Below are positions 14,034 to 22,900 of a DNA stretch of 32,094 nt, piece after piece (the stretch's first letter is position 1; every line of letters begins with the position of its first letter). The position numbers and the translations under genes were made by a program. The stretch is from Phaeospirillum sp. (GTDB taxonomy: Bacteria; Pseudomonadota; Alphaproteobacteria; Rhodospirillales; Magnetospirillaceae). The notes beneath the pieces are model-generated. The model was not told the DNA's origin. It did no database searches and was given only the letters and a program-made list of their open reading frames with translations. The stretch lies in contig JAVBXM010000217.1 in the NCBI GenBank assembly GCA_030824585.1, positions 1 to 32,094 on the forward strand, in the 5' to 3' direction.

Positions 14034-14351
14034 ATGCCAACGCCGCTTGGTGATCGGATCCGGGATCTGCGGATCAAGAAGGGTCTGACGCTGGAAGGTC
14101 TGGCCGGAAAGGTCGAATCCAGCAAAAGCTACATCTGGGAGTTGGAGAACAAGAACGTCGCCAGGCCGTCCGCCGAAAAGCTGCGGCTGATCGCGTTGGC
14201 TCTGGACACGACGACCGACTACCTGCTGTCCGCCGAAGGCGTGAGTGAGACTGGCGAAGCGGATCAGGCGTTTTTCCGCAAATACCAAACGCTCGACGAG
14301 CACGGTAAGAAGCGCTTACAACGGATACTCGACGCCCTCGACGACGAGTAA
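14034..14351 (+). CDS. XRE-family transcriptional repressor
   Basis: A 105-residue Cro/CI-type DNA-binding protein. The helix-turn-helix domain covers residues 5-62: LGDRIRDLRIKKGLTLEGLA, then KVESSKSYIWELENKNVARP and LRLIALALDTTTDYLL. The C-terminal 35 residues are helical and could dimerise or bind the protease next door. With ImmA/IrrE directly downstream it fits the ImmR-ImmA arrangement of ICEBs1, where the protease cleaves the repressor after DNA damage or another signal. It probably represses the divergent DUF2188 operon and itself through the GTTCG/CGAAC sites. ATG 14034 has GAGAGGA upstream at a long spacing. Confidence 0.9.
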   Translation: MPTPLGDRIRDLRIKKGLTLEGLAGKVESSKSYIWELENKNVARPSAEKLRLIALALDTTTDYLLSAEGVSETGEADQAFFRKYQTLDEHGKKRLQRILDALDDE

Positions 14352-14356
14352 GCCCT

Positions 14357-15283
14357 TTGAACCGGAAATCCCCTAAGAAAGCCGCCAACGACCTATCGGT
14401 CTTGTTGCATCAGGTTCTGGGGGAGGAACGGTTCACGCGGAGCCTGGACGAGATCGTTCTCGAATACACCAAGAACCAGCCTGACCCCATCGCCAAGGTG
14501 GTCGCGGATTCGCTGGGCGATTTCGAGGGCATGCTGCGGCCGAGCCGCAAAAAGCCTTGCTGGCACATCGTCTACAACAACGACACCGATTACCGTGGAC
14601 GTGAAAAATTCACCCTGGCCCACGAACTTGGCCACTACCTGCTTCATCGCCGCCCGTTGGGCGCCGCCGACTTCACCAGCGGAGTCGCGAACGACGGTGT
14701 GGATGAGCGGGCCTTCTCCTGCAATCCGCTCGACCGCCACCTCTGGCACAAGTCCAAGGAAGAGATCGAGGGCGAGGCGGACACCTTCGCGTCGTATCTG
14801 CTGATGCCGCTGGACGATTACCGGCAACAGGTCGCGGGCCAGGACATGAGCTTCGACCTGTTGCGCCATGTCGCCAGACGGTATGGCGTGTCGCTGACCG
14901 CCGTGGTGCGCAAATGGATCGAGTTCACCGACCAGCGAGCCGCCATGGTGCTGGGGCGCGATGGTTTCGCCCTGTGGGGCTGGTCGAGCGATTCCGCCTA
15001 CAAGAGCGGCATCTTCATTAACTCGGGGATGGAACTCCCCGAAATGTCCGTCGCCGCCCGTGGCCCTTCATCTCAGAACGGCGAAACCAATCTCCCCATC
15101 GCCTTGCGCGAGAATGTCTGGACCTTCGCCCGCGGCAGTGAACCGGTGCGGGAGCTGACCATCTTCGCCAGCCGGCTCGGGCAAACCCTGTCCATATTGC
15201 TGTTCGACGATGTTCCAGAGCGCGACGCTCTTGAAGAGCCAAGGGAATGGGACACTTACGACCAGTTCCGCTGGCGCGGCTGA
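14357..15283 (+). CDS. ImmA/IrrE-type zinc metallopeptidase
   Basis: A 308-residue protein whose middle carries KFTLAHELGHYLLHRRP, the HExxH zinc-peptidase motif of the ImmA/IrrE family (DUF955), followed by EEIEGEADTFASYLLMP with the third ligand Glu. The expected role is site-specific cleavage of the XRE repressor encoded five bases upstream, lifting repression. After the catalytic core comes a C-terminal half (about 200-308) that could be a sensory domain; I do not recognise it. The start is a TTG at 14357, just after the upstream stop, because no ATG precedes the conserved region closely enough. Two genes in one transcript. Confidence 0.88.
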   Translation: MNRKSPKKAANDLSVLLHQVLGEERFTRSLDEIVLEYTKNQPDPIAKVVADSLGDFEGMLRPSRKKPCWHIVYNNDTDYRGREKFTLAHELGHYLLHRRPLGAADFTSGVANDGVDERAFSCNPLDRHLWHKSKEEIEGEADTFASYLLMPLDDYRQQVAGQDMSFDLLRHVARRYGVSLTAVVRKWIEFTDQRAAMVLGRDGFALWGWSSDSAYKSGIFINSGMELPEMSVAARGPSSQNGETNLPIALRENVWTFARGSEPVRELTIFASRLGQTLSILLFDDVPERDALEEPREWDTYDQFRWRG

Positions 15284-15292
15284 TTTTCGCTT

Positions 15293-15357
15293 GGGTTCTC
15301 ACTGTTAATTTTGTTTTTTAAGACATTGGATGGGCCAGATCGAGTACTGGAGAACCC
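15293..15357. repeat. 8-bp inverted repeat upstream of the recombinase cassette
   Basis: GGGTTCTC (15293-15300) and GAGAACCC (15350-15357) are exact reverse complements around an AT-rich 49-base centre. Its location just before a serine recombinase cassette fits a recombinase-binding or att region, or a regulatory site. The centre includes a T-rich run (15308-15319) that could also help end ImmA transcription. Confidence 0.4.
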
Positions 15358-15410
15358 GACGTTTTGTGCATAGTTTGGTGACCGGCTTCAACGCAAACCG
15401 CCGGTACACA

Positions 15411-15614
15411 ATGTCCATCGCCTTGTCCCCCGACCGCATGACTGCCGCCGAACGCCTCGACGAGGTTGCCGCGATTCTTGCTGCCGGCGCCATGCGAGTC
15501 CTGGCCCGGAAGTCCACTCGTTTATCTGCTGACGGCGGAGACAGTTCCTTCGACTTTACCGCCCACCAGAGCGTGTATGGCGAGGCAACCAACCGCAGGG
15601 TTTCCCGCCGATGA
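15411..15614 (+). CDS. Small recombinase-cassette protein
   Basis: A 67-residue protein. MTAAERLDEVAAILAAGAMR followed by a basic stretch and SADGGDSSFDFTAHQSVYG is the pattern of a small gene that often precedes DUF2924 and a large serine recombinase in alphaproteobacterial elements (my recollection of the cassette; no function known to me). ATG 15411 is used, and an in-frame ATG at 15438 begins exactly at MTAAERL; the ribosome-binding site decides neither. Its stop overlaps the DUF2924 start (ATGA), supporting a real coupled gene. Confidence 0.65.
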   Translation: MSIALSPDRMTAAERLDEVAAILAAGAMRVLARKSTRLSADGGDSSFDFTAHQSVYGEATNRRVSRR

Positions 15615-16060
15615 CGAACATCATCCTCACCCAGGTGGCTGAATTGCCCACCTTACCGACCCCCAGGCTTAAGGCCATGTGGCGCGAACTGACCGGTACC
15701 GAGCCGCCGCCCTACAACCGCACCTTCTTGGTCAAGCGCCTGGCCTACCGGGTCCAGGAACTGGCCTTCGGCGGGCTTTCGGTGAAGGCCGAGCGCCGCC
15801 TCGACGATTTGATCGAGGAATTGGACGGCACGAAGAAGCCGAGGCCCAAGGACATGGCCGCTCCGGTCGCGGGCACCAAGCTGATCCGCGAATGGCAGGG
15901 TGTGCTGCATGAAGTCACGGCACTGGCCGACGGCTTCGAATGGCAAGGGCGCCGCTACCAGAGCCTATCGGCGGTGGCTCGCGCCATCACCGGCACCCGC
16001 TGGAACGGGCCGCTGTTCTTCGGCCTGCGCAAGCACGGCAAGCTGGAGGGCAAGCGATGA
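15611..16060 (+). CDS. DUF2924 protein of the recombinase cassette
   Basis: A 149-residue protein that matches DUF2924: LPTLPTPRLKAMWRELTGTE, then YNRTFLVKRLAYRVQELAFG, and a C-terminal domain with LIREWQGVLHEVTALADGF, FEWQGRRYQSLSAVARAITG and WNGPLFFGL. The family nearly always sits before large serine recombinases in alphaproteobacterial phages and islands and may help target or control them; the mechanism is not known. It overlaps both neighbours by ATGA, so the cassette is translated as a chain. Confidence 0.9.
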   Translation: MTNIILTQVAELPTLPTPRLKAMWRELTGTEPPPYNRTFLVKRLAYRVQELAFGGLSVKAERRLDDLIEELDGTKKPRPKDMAAPVAGTKLIREWQGVLHEVTALADGFEWQGRRYQSLSAVARAITGTRWNGPLFFGLRKHGKLEGKR

Positions 16061-16925
16061 TCCCGACCAAGCCGATTCGCAAGGTCCGCTGCGCCATCTA
16101 CACCCGCAAATCTTCGGAGGAGGGCTTGGACATGGAGTTCAACAGCCTCGACGCCCAGCGGGAATCCTGCGCCGCCTACATCGCCAGCCAGAAGGCCGAA
16201 GGCTGGGTGCCGGTGCCCGACCATTACGATGATGGCGGGTTCTCCGGCGGCAACCTGGAACGCCCGGCGCTGAAACGCCTGCTGGCCGATATCGAGGCCG
16301 GGTTGGTCGACGTGGTTGTGGTCTACAAGATCGACCGCCTGTCGCGCTCACTGATGGATTTCTCCAAGCTGGTCGAGGTGTTCGACCGCAACGGCGTCAC
16401 CTTCGTCTCGGTCACCCAGTCGTTCAACACCACCACCTCCATGGGGCGCCTCACGCTCAACATCCTGTTGTCCTTCGCCCAGTTCGAACGGGAAGTAATC
16501 GGCGAGCGCATCCGCGACAAGTTCGCCGCCTCGCGCAGGAAGGGCATGTGGATGGGTGGCGTGCCGCCGCTCGGCTACGACGTCATCAATCGCAAGCTGG
16601 TGGTGAACGCCGCCGAGGCGGATCTGGTGCGCCACATCTTCCGCCGCTTCCTCCAGGTCGGTTCCGCCACCCTGCTGGTCAAGGAACTGAATGTCGCCGG
16701 CCTTCACACCAAATCCTGGATCACCCAGGACGGCAAGGAGCCCTTGACCGCTTTGAGGCACTCTGGGACGAGTTGTTCCCGGTCGAGCAGGCCCGTATCC
16801 TCCAGCTTCTGGTCGAGAAAGTGGCCATCGCCCCAGACGGTGCCGAGGTCCGCTTGCGGGCCGAGGGGCTGGCCAGCGTGGTCGCCGACATCACCGCCCA
16901 AACCGGTGACAGGAGCGCGGCATGA
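16057..16925 (+). pseudogene. Large serine recombinase, internal deletion and frameshift
   Basis: Begins as a large serine recombinase: CAIYTRKSSEEGLDMEFNSL with catalytic Ser19, then IDRLSRSLMDF, the LLSFAQFEREVIGERIRDK helix and the start of the recombinase domain, up to WITQDGKE (about residue 228, base 16740). There the frame jumps. The next recognisable piece, FEALWDELFPVEQARILQLL followed by VEKVAIAPDG, is the family's C-terminal end but lies in another frame and stops at 16925. Roughly 250 residues (DNA-binding recombinase domain, zinc ribbon, coiled coil) are missing compared with the usual 500-550. The first frame runs on to 16995 as nonsense. It should be inactive for integration unless a helper acts in trans. 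Confidence 0.88.
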
Positions 16926-17329
16926 CCGCCGACTTCAGCATCGACACCTTTACCATCCGCGTGCCGTTGACCCTCCGCCGCCATGGTGGACGTAAGCTGG
17001 TGATCGTGCCGGAGGGAGAGGGTGTTCCTGTGCGCGTCAAGCCCACCCCCAACGACACCCTGCTGAAAGCGCTCGCCCGCGCCCACCGCTGGAAGCGGAT
17101 GCTGGAATCCGGACAGGTGCGGTCGCTCAATGAACTGGCCGAGGCTGAGAGGATCAGCCCGTCCTATCTGACCCGCATCTACCGCTTGACCCTGCTGGCA
17201 CCCGACATCGTCGAGGCCATCCTCGACGGTCGCCAGCCGCGCACATTGCAACTTGCCGATCTGATGGATGACCTGCCGGTGGAGTGGGAACGGCAGCGGG
17301 AGGCGTTTGAGATAGCGGAATTCGCGTAA
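16922..17329 (+). CDS. Recombinase-associated HTH protein
   Basis: A 135-residue protein. After a short beta-rich lead (FTIRVPLTLRRHGGRKLVIV) comes a ParB/KorB-like helix-turn-helix, about residues 50-100: LLKALARAHRWKRMLESGQV, RSLNELAEAERISPSYLTRI, and LLAPDIVEAILDGRQP. Genes like this follow serine recombinases in many alphaproteobacterial phages and islands. A regulator or directionality role is possible but unproven. It starts as ATGA over the stop of the deleted recombinase's C-terminal frame, showing that this overlap survived the deletion. Confidence 0.8.
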   Translation: MTADFSIDTFTIRVPLTLRRHGGRKLVIVPEGEGVPVRVKPTPNDTLLKALARAHRWKRMLESGQVRSLNELAEAERISPSYLTRIYRLTLLAPDIVEAILDGRQPRTLQLADLMDDLPVEWERQREAFEIAEFA

Positions 17330-17340
17330 CCTGTTCCAGG

Positions 17341-17490
17341 ATGAAAGACGGCATTTCGCCAGCATTTACCCCAGATATCTATTCGCGACTCCACCAGATG
17401 AGCGGCCTCCTGTGTGAAATGTCCACAGGCCTGCCGTTGCTGGTCATATTGATCGTTCTGGCGGATATCATCACAAGAAATAGTGCATAA
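17341..17490 (+). CDS. Possible small single-pass membrane protein
   Basis: A 49-codon frame starting 11 bases after the HTH protein. Its C-terminal part LPLLVILIVLADII is a plausible membrane helix, preceded by a soluble lead with two Met-Ser turns. There is only AGG directly before the ATG, so translation is uncertain. It sits between the recombinase cassette and the Wadjet-like operon. Either a real mini-gene or chance; I recognise no family. Confidence 0.3.
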   Translation: MKDGISPAFTPDIYSRLHQMSGLLCEMSTGLPLLVILIVLADIITRNSA

Positions 17491-17567
17491 ACCCTGCGTG
17501 GAGAGTTCACACGAAACGCGACATAGGTTAGGAAGTTGTGTCACGCCAAAGTGGCGAAGGGCACAGC

Positions 17568-19082
17568 ATGCACGATTCCAGATTTGGTCCGCTAACATCT
17601 TCTGCCGACTGCCCTCGAGATCAGGCAGCGGAAGGGACGGCCTCGTTGAAGGAAAGTGCCGGGGAAACCCCGTCTGTCGGCACACAAACAATAGTTCCGC
17701 CGTTGATGCGCTTCCTGATCCCAGCGTTACGGTTGGTGGACCTACACGATTCATGCCGTACCCTGGGCACATCCATGGCCGCGCCTTCCGAGGAACGAAC
17801 AGGCCTGCAAAACGCCGTTTACTGCGCCATCGCATCTGCTCTGCTGGAATATTTGCGCGATTGCGAAACCAGGGGCGCTTTCGAGTTCGTCGATCTCACT
17901 CCTTTTGCAAAGGAGTATTGCCAGGAGTTTGGCGTTGGCCCGGAGGACGTGCTTTGGGTGGCCCAGACCCTCGCCACGCCCACCGAAGCACGATGGCCAG
18001 GGGGTTCGACCAAGGCGACCTCACCGCTGAAGAAACTCCGACGCGGCCATTCCTACATGCTCGATCGGGTCGGCCGCGAGTTGCTTGCCTATGTCGCTGG
18101 CTATTTCCGATGGGTGCATGCGGGCGCGGAGGCGCGCAAGCTAATTACCGATCTCGAGAACGGCGACATGGAATCCTTCCGTGATGTCGCCCAGCGCATT
18201 CTGACCAAGATCCGCTCGGAACTGTTCGACCTTCGCCAGTTGAAGGAACAGCCGGAGGTCACCGTCCTGCAGCAGAGCTTCATCGCCCAGTCCGGCCGCT
18301 TCATCAAGACCTTCGTCGAGGTCTCCCGGGTAGTCGGGGAGGCCCAAGGGCAACTGCGCAATCCCACCACGGTGCGGATGCTGCAGGGCTGGGCGGAGGT
18401 CAACGAGGTCGAAGTCGAGGACGTGCTGGGCGAGGCCAATGACACCCTGACCAGGTTGGCCAGCGCCAACGCCGTGCTGCACCGCCTGGTCGCCGATTTC
18501 GTCGCCGAGGTGCAGTCGCGCCAGCGCTCCTTGGTAGGGGTGATCGGCTTCGACAAGGCCATTGACCGCTTCCTGCGCCTACGCAGTGCCGCTCCCGAGA
18601 TCGACCCGGGCTTCCTCGAAGAGATCATGGACAAGACCGGGCCGGTGTCGTTCCCCGGTCTCGAATTCAATCCATTGGAACTGCGGAACATCGTTGCCAA
18701 ACGTGTACGGTCGGAACCGACTGTCCGCCAGCGAATCCGTCGCGAGAAGATCGAGCCCAAGCTGGACCGCGTTGATGCCTTCGTCGCCCGTAATCGCGAG
18801 GTCATCCTGCGCATGTTGGAGGCCGGGCCGGTCTCCCTCAGTCAGTTTCTCGCGGCCGACGAGACCGACGACCCGGATCAGGCGCTCAACAACTACGATC
18901 TCGACCTGCTGATCGAGATGGCGACCGTGTTCTTCTCGCCATATGTGCTGCGACTCGACGACCAGATGAAAACAAAATGCCTGCGCTTCCAGGTCGGCGA
19001 GGAGACGGTGTGGACGCTGAAAGACGGCTGGACCCTGCGTGGCCCCGAGCTGTTGATGGAACTGGCGGAAAGGAACGTCTGA
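17568..19082 (+). CDS. jetA: JetA-like kleisin (MukF-type) subunit of a Wadjet-like system
   Basis: A 504-residue soluble, helix-rich protein, first of four overlapping genes arranged like jetABCD. Size and position match JetA/MukF kleisins, which bridge the two heads of the SMC ATPase. Residues 45-190 look like winged-helix and dimerisation parts (PPLMRFLIPALRLVDLHDSC; AVYCAIASALLEYLRD; LDRVGRELLAYVAGYFRWVH). A long helical middle (220-400) follows, and the C-terminus ends in a winged-helix-like block with SLSQFLAADETDDPDQALNN and KCLRFQVGEETVWTLKDGW. ATG 17568 is preceded by GAAGG; a GTG at 17538 is in frame but has no advantage. A CGCCA-AAG-TGGCG hairpin lies just upstream of the ribosome-binding site. 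Sequence similarity to known JetA is faint; the call depends largely on context. Confidence 0.72.
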   Translation: MHDSRFGPLTSSADCPRDQAAEGTASLKESAGETPSVGTQTIVPPLMRFLIPALRLVDLHDSCRTLGTSMAAPSEERTGLQNAVYCAIASALLEYLRDCETRGAFEFVDLTPFAKEYCQEFGVGPEDVLWVAQTLATPTEARWPGGSTKATSPLKKLRRGHSYMLDRVGRELLAYVAGYFRWVHAGAEARKLITDLENGDMESFRDVAQRILTKIRSELFDLRQLKEQPEVTVLQQSFIAQSGRFIKTFVEVSRVVGEAQGQLRNPTTVRMLQGWAEVNEVEVEDVLGEANDTLTRLASANAVLHRLVADFVAEVQSRQRSLVGVIGFDKAIDRFLRLRSAAPEIDPGFLEEIMDKTGPVSFPGLEFNPLELRNIVAKRVRSEPTVRQRIRREKIEPKLDRVDAFVARNREVILRMLEAGPVSLSQFLAADETDDPDQALNNYDLDLLIEMATVFFSPYVLRLDDQMKTKCLRFQVGEETVWTLKDGWTLRGPELLMELAERNV

Positions 19083-19903
19083 TGGATTTCGAGCGCATCG
19101 GTCAGGTGCAGTCGTTCCTGCTGCGTCATCGCGCCATCTACAGCAAGGCTCCTTCCTATCGCCGCCTGCTCGACGGCGAGGCCGAGGCAGCCGAGGCCAT
19201 GCGCCTGCTACGGGAGGAGGAGCACGAAGCCCTGGCTTCGCTGCTGCGGGGCGCGGCGGGTTACGACATCCACGAATTCCGTGACGACATGCAGGGCATC
19301 CCTCAAGGTGGTTACGCCTGGGTTGCGGTCACCGCCGCCACCGCGCCGCCGACGCCGGTGCTGTCGATGGACAAGGCCTGGGAAGGCCTTGCCATCCACA
19401 GCCAGGAACCGCGCGCGGTTACCATCTACTGGTTCACCTTCCTGTGGCTGTTGCTGTTGCGCCTGTTCTACGAGCGTGAGGGCCGCGCCCTATCGCAAGT
19501 GTCCCAATACGTCCAGGCCGTGGTCGTCCGTACCGAGCTGGAGGAGCGGGTGACTGAAAAGCTTGAGGCGCTCCGCCAGGACGGGGTCGGCACCGATGAC
19601 GACGCCTATCCGGTGGCGGCGGCGCTGCTGCATGCTGGGCGCGACCGCAACACCACACAGACCGACATTCGCAATCGCGTCAGCCGCTTCTTGGACATCC
19701 TGACCAAAGCCCGACTGATCGAGCGGTACGGTGAGGACGAGGGCGAAGCGCGATGGCGCCAGTCACTATTGTGTGCGGTTCAGGTGTCGGAATTGTTCTC
19801 GGCTGGTCTCATCCATCTCGTCCCGCTCGATGGTATGGAACGGGAAATCGCCTCTTACACCCACTCCAAGTCCGTGGAGGTCAGCAATGGCGCTGATGAA
19901 TAG
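19082..19903 (+). CDS. jetB: JetB-like (MukE-type) winged-helix subunit
   Basis: A 273-residue protein, overlapping the jetA-like stop by one base (TGATG) and the jetC-like start by 17 bases. It looks like the MukE/JetB partner, which binds the kleisin and DNA: helical N-terminus (FERIGQVQSFLLRHRAIYSK, LLREEEHEALASLLRG), then LLLLRLFYEREGRALSQV and a C-terminal winged-helix pattern with TDIRNRVSRFLDILTKARLI and SELFSAGLIHLVPLDGME. The hydrophobic stretch YWFTFLWLLLLRLFY near residue 120 is probably a buried core helix rather than a membrane segment. Length is a little above the usual JetB. Identity is inferred from operon order. Confidence 0.7.
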   Translation: MDFERIGQVQSFLLRHRAIYSKAPSYRRLLDGEAEAAEAMRLLREEEHEALASLLRGAAGYDIHEFRDDMQGIPQGGYAWVAVTAATAPPTPVLSMDKAWEGLAIHSQEPRAVTIYWFTFLWLLLLRLFYEREGRALSQVSQYVQAVVVRTELEERVTEKLEALRQDGVGTDDDAYPVAAALLHAGRDRNTTQTDIRNRVSRFLDILTKARLIERYGEDEGEARWRQSLLCAVQVSELFSAGLIHLVPLDGMEREIASYTHSKSVEVSNGADE

Positions 19904-22900
19904 GTGGGAAATCTCGAATTTCCTCGACAGCCGCAAGGGCCGTGAGTGGATCCCCGACTTCGTCGGCGAGTGCTTCGACTTCGGCGGCCTGTCGAGCGCT
20001 GTCAACATGGACAACGGTCTGGGCAAAAGTTCGTGTACCGAGGCGGTGCTGTGGATGCTGTCGCGTGACCGTGAACTCGGTCGCAAGACCAAGCCCCGCA
20101 TCGCTCCCGAATCCGACGGGCGCTTCACCCACATCCGTTGTGAATTCGTCGAGCCGAAGGGGGATATCGCACCCCATGGCGAGCGCATTATCGGCGAGAC
20201 CTGGGTGTTCGGCTACTACGGCAACCGAGGCGATGAGGGGTGCTTCTACTGTTACCCCGGTAGCCTGGAAGATTGCCCGGTCCACTTCGACGAGATCGAT
20301 GGCGACGGCGCCGCCTACAAGGTCTGCATTCCCGACGAGGAGTTCCGGGCCAGCTTGGCCAAATTCAAGAACACGGTGATTACCGGCGCCCGCGACTGGG
20401 GAGCGCGCGTACGCCAGTTCATGTCCGGCGCCCAACTGGAGCAACTGGTGGCCTACCAGAAGAAAGGCGGCGGCGATAAGGCCGCCACTTTCTACGACGT
20501 CAAGATCGGGAGGAAGGAGGCGTTCGACGAGGCATTCTTTCGTCAGTTCGTCGCTCCCGAAATCCTGGTCGGGGTCGGCGACTTCGACGAGGATATCGAT
20601 GCGCGCGGTTTTGACCGCAAGATCGTCGCCCAGGCCCAGAGTGTCATCGACGCCAAGATCAAGGTGAAGGCCAAGGCGGACGTCATTGCCAGGACTGAAC
20701 AGAACCTGACGGCCATCCGGGCGGTCAACGACGCCGCCAAGACCGTGCTGGAGGCCGAGCGCAAGTTCGCTGAGCAAGCCGAGGCCACGGCGCTGGCGGT
20801 CACCGTGATCCGCTCGGCGGTCGAACGCTGGGGTATCGCGGGTATGCCGGTTGCCATCGAAGACATGCCCCTCGGCGAAGAGGACCGACAGGCATTGATC
20901 TACGGTGGATGGGAAGTGGGCGGCGGTCCGGTCGTATCGCTGGAATGGCTGGATTCCCACATCGGCAACCACAAGGCCAAGCCCTTCAAGATGATTGAAA
21001 CCGGCATGGTTCGGGTCTTGCCGCTCTCAGTGCAGCCGATCATCAAATCGCGCTTGGCCACTATTCGTTTTGCGCGGCTCCAGGATGTGATCGAGGGGCT
21101 CAGCGAATCCCGGTCCAAGTCCGGGGTCGAGGCCATCATCCGACGTGCGGAAGTGTTCGCCGACGCCGTCCGTCGCTTCGGCATTACCGGTCTGCGCCAT
21201 ATTCATCTCGACGCCAGCAGCGCCTTCAACAGGGCACAATTGACGGTGCAAACTCTCGAAGAGGAACGTACCCGCCTGCAAGATGAGCGTGCCGGGCTTC
21301 TCGACCAGTTGACCAAGTTCGAGGCCAACGAAACCGCCTACATCAAGATGCACGGCTCCGGTCTGTTCACCGACGAGGAATTGGCCGATCCCCTGACCAC
21401 CCAGCGGCTGGTCGAGGAAGCGCGCAAGGCTGCGCGCAAGAAGGTCGAAGATCACAACCGCCGGACAGTCGAACTGGAGCAGGTCAGGAAGCAGTATGAC
21501 GCGGTTGTGCGGGAGTTCGGGCTCTCCGAAGACCTCTGTGCCCTGCTCGACAGCCTGATCGAGGCGATGCAGAAGGCAAGCGAGGAAAGCGCTGAGGCGC
21601 AGGCCAAGTATGTGGAGGCGAAGCAGGCTCTGGAGCAACTGCGCCGCGATGAGGAGAGGTCGCGCGAGGCTCTGGGAGTAGCGAGTCGGGCGATGGAGGA
21701 ATTCGCCCGCAAAGCCGCCGACATGCAGACCTTCCAGGAGGAATTCGGCGCCGACGCGGATCCCGCGATGGAGGCCGAGCGCCTCGCCGAGGCGCGCGAC
21801 ACCGCGCAGTCGGCGGAGGCCCTCCGGGAAACCGAGGCCAAGGCCGCTGTCGCCAAGGTTAGCGATCTTGAACGCCAGAGCGCGCAGGTCACCGACGAGG
21901 GCGACCGGCTGTTGGCGCGGATCGGCGAATTGGAGGTCCAGGAGCCTCGGCTGCGCGCCTTCGAAGCCGCATATCCTGGCCGCGATGCCACCACCTTCCT
22001 GGTCGAGGAAACCGAACACCTGCGTGACGGCAACGCACTGGCCAAGTCCGCCAAGGAACGCAATATACAGTTCGCTCCGCTGGTGGCGGACCTCGACGGC
22101 TTCGAGACGACCCATCCCGGCAGAGACCCTTCCGCCTGGCTGACCGAGGCCGAGCGCACGCGCAGCGAGGCCACCATCACTTTGGTCGAGATCGGCCGCC
22201 AGATCGCCAAGGCCACGGCAGACCGCGACGCTCTCAAAGCATTCCGGGTGGCGCCGACCGAAACCGACGACGCGGCGGCCACGCTGATTGCCGACCTGCC
22301 GCATCGGCCGCTGCATGGGATAATCCGCGAGACGGCGGATCTTCCGCCCTCGCGCCGGGCCGACCTGCTCGACCATTTCTCAGCCCTGTTGTTCGCCCCG
22401 GTGTTCGCCACCCTCGACGCGGCCGAACTGGCGGCCCGGCGACTGGCCGATGCGGAACTGCCGGTGCCGGTGCTGGTGGAAACCGACCTCGCAGCCTGGA
22501 TCAGCGGTAGCGACAAATTAGTGACGCGCCAGGTCACCACCGCCGGTGAGGTGGTGACCGGCTTGTTCACCGGCATCCGCACCCCCACCGTCGAGGCCAT
22601 TCTCGACCCCGAGGCGATGGCACGGCGCCTGGCGGAGACCGAGGCCAAGCTGGCCGACCTGGAGCAGCGGCAGGAGGACCTTCGGGAGATCGTTACCAAC
22701 CTCTCGCCCGAAGGCGAATCCTGCCGCTTGGCCCGCTCGGCGGCCGAGGCCATCACCAAGTCGGCGCGCGACCATCTCGCCCGGGCTGAGGCCGACGCCC
22801 TCAAGGCGGCTGATATGATCGCGGTGGCCGAGGCCAACCTGACCGCACAGGTCAAGGTCCTGGTGGGTGAGGCCAACCGCTATCTGCAGGCTGGGGGCGA

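Noticed and set aside
19430-19480. Membrane segment in the JetB-like protein
   Set aside because: The hydrophobic run is flanked by soluble helices, contains an Arg near its end, and MukE-type proteins are cytoplasmic; a buried helix is more likely.
21027-22876. Long minus-strand open frames opposite the SMC gene
   Set aside because: They mirror the alternating hydrophobic/charged codons of the coiled-coil arms; no independent start signal or family.
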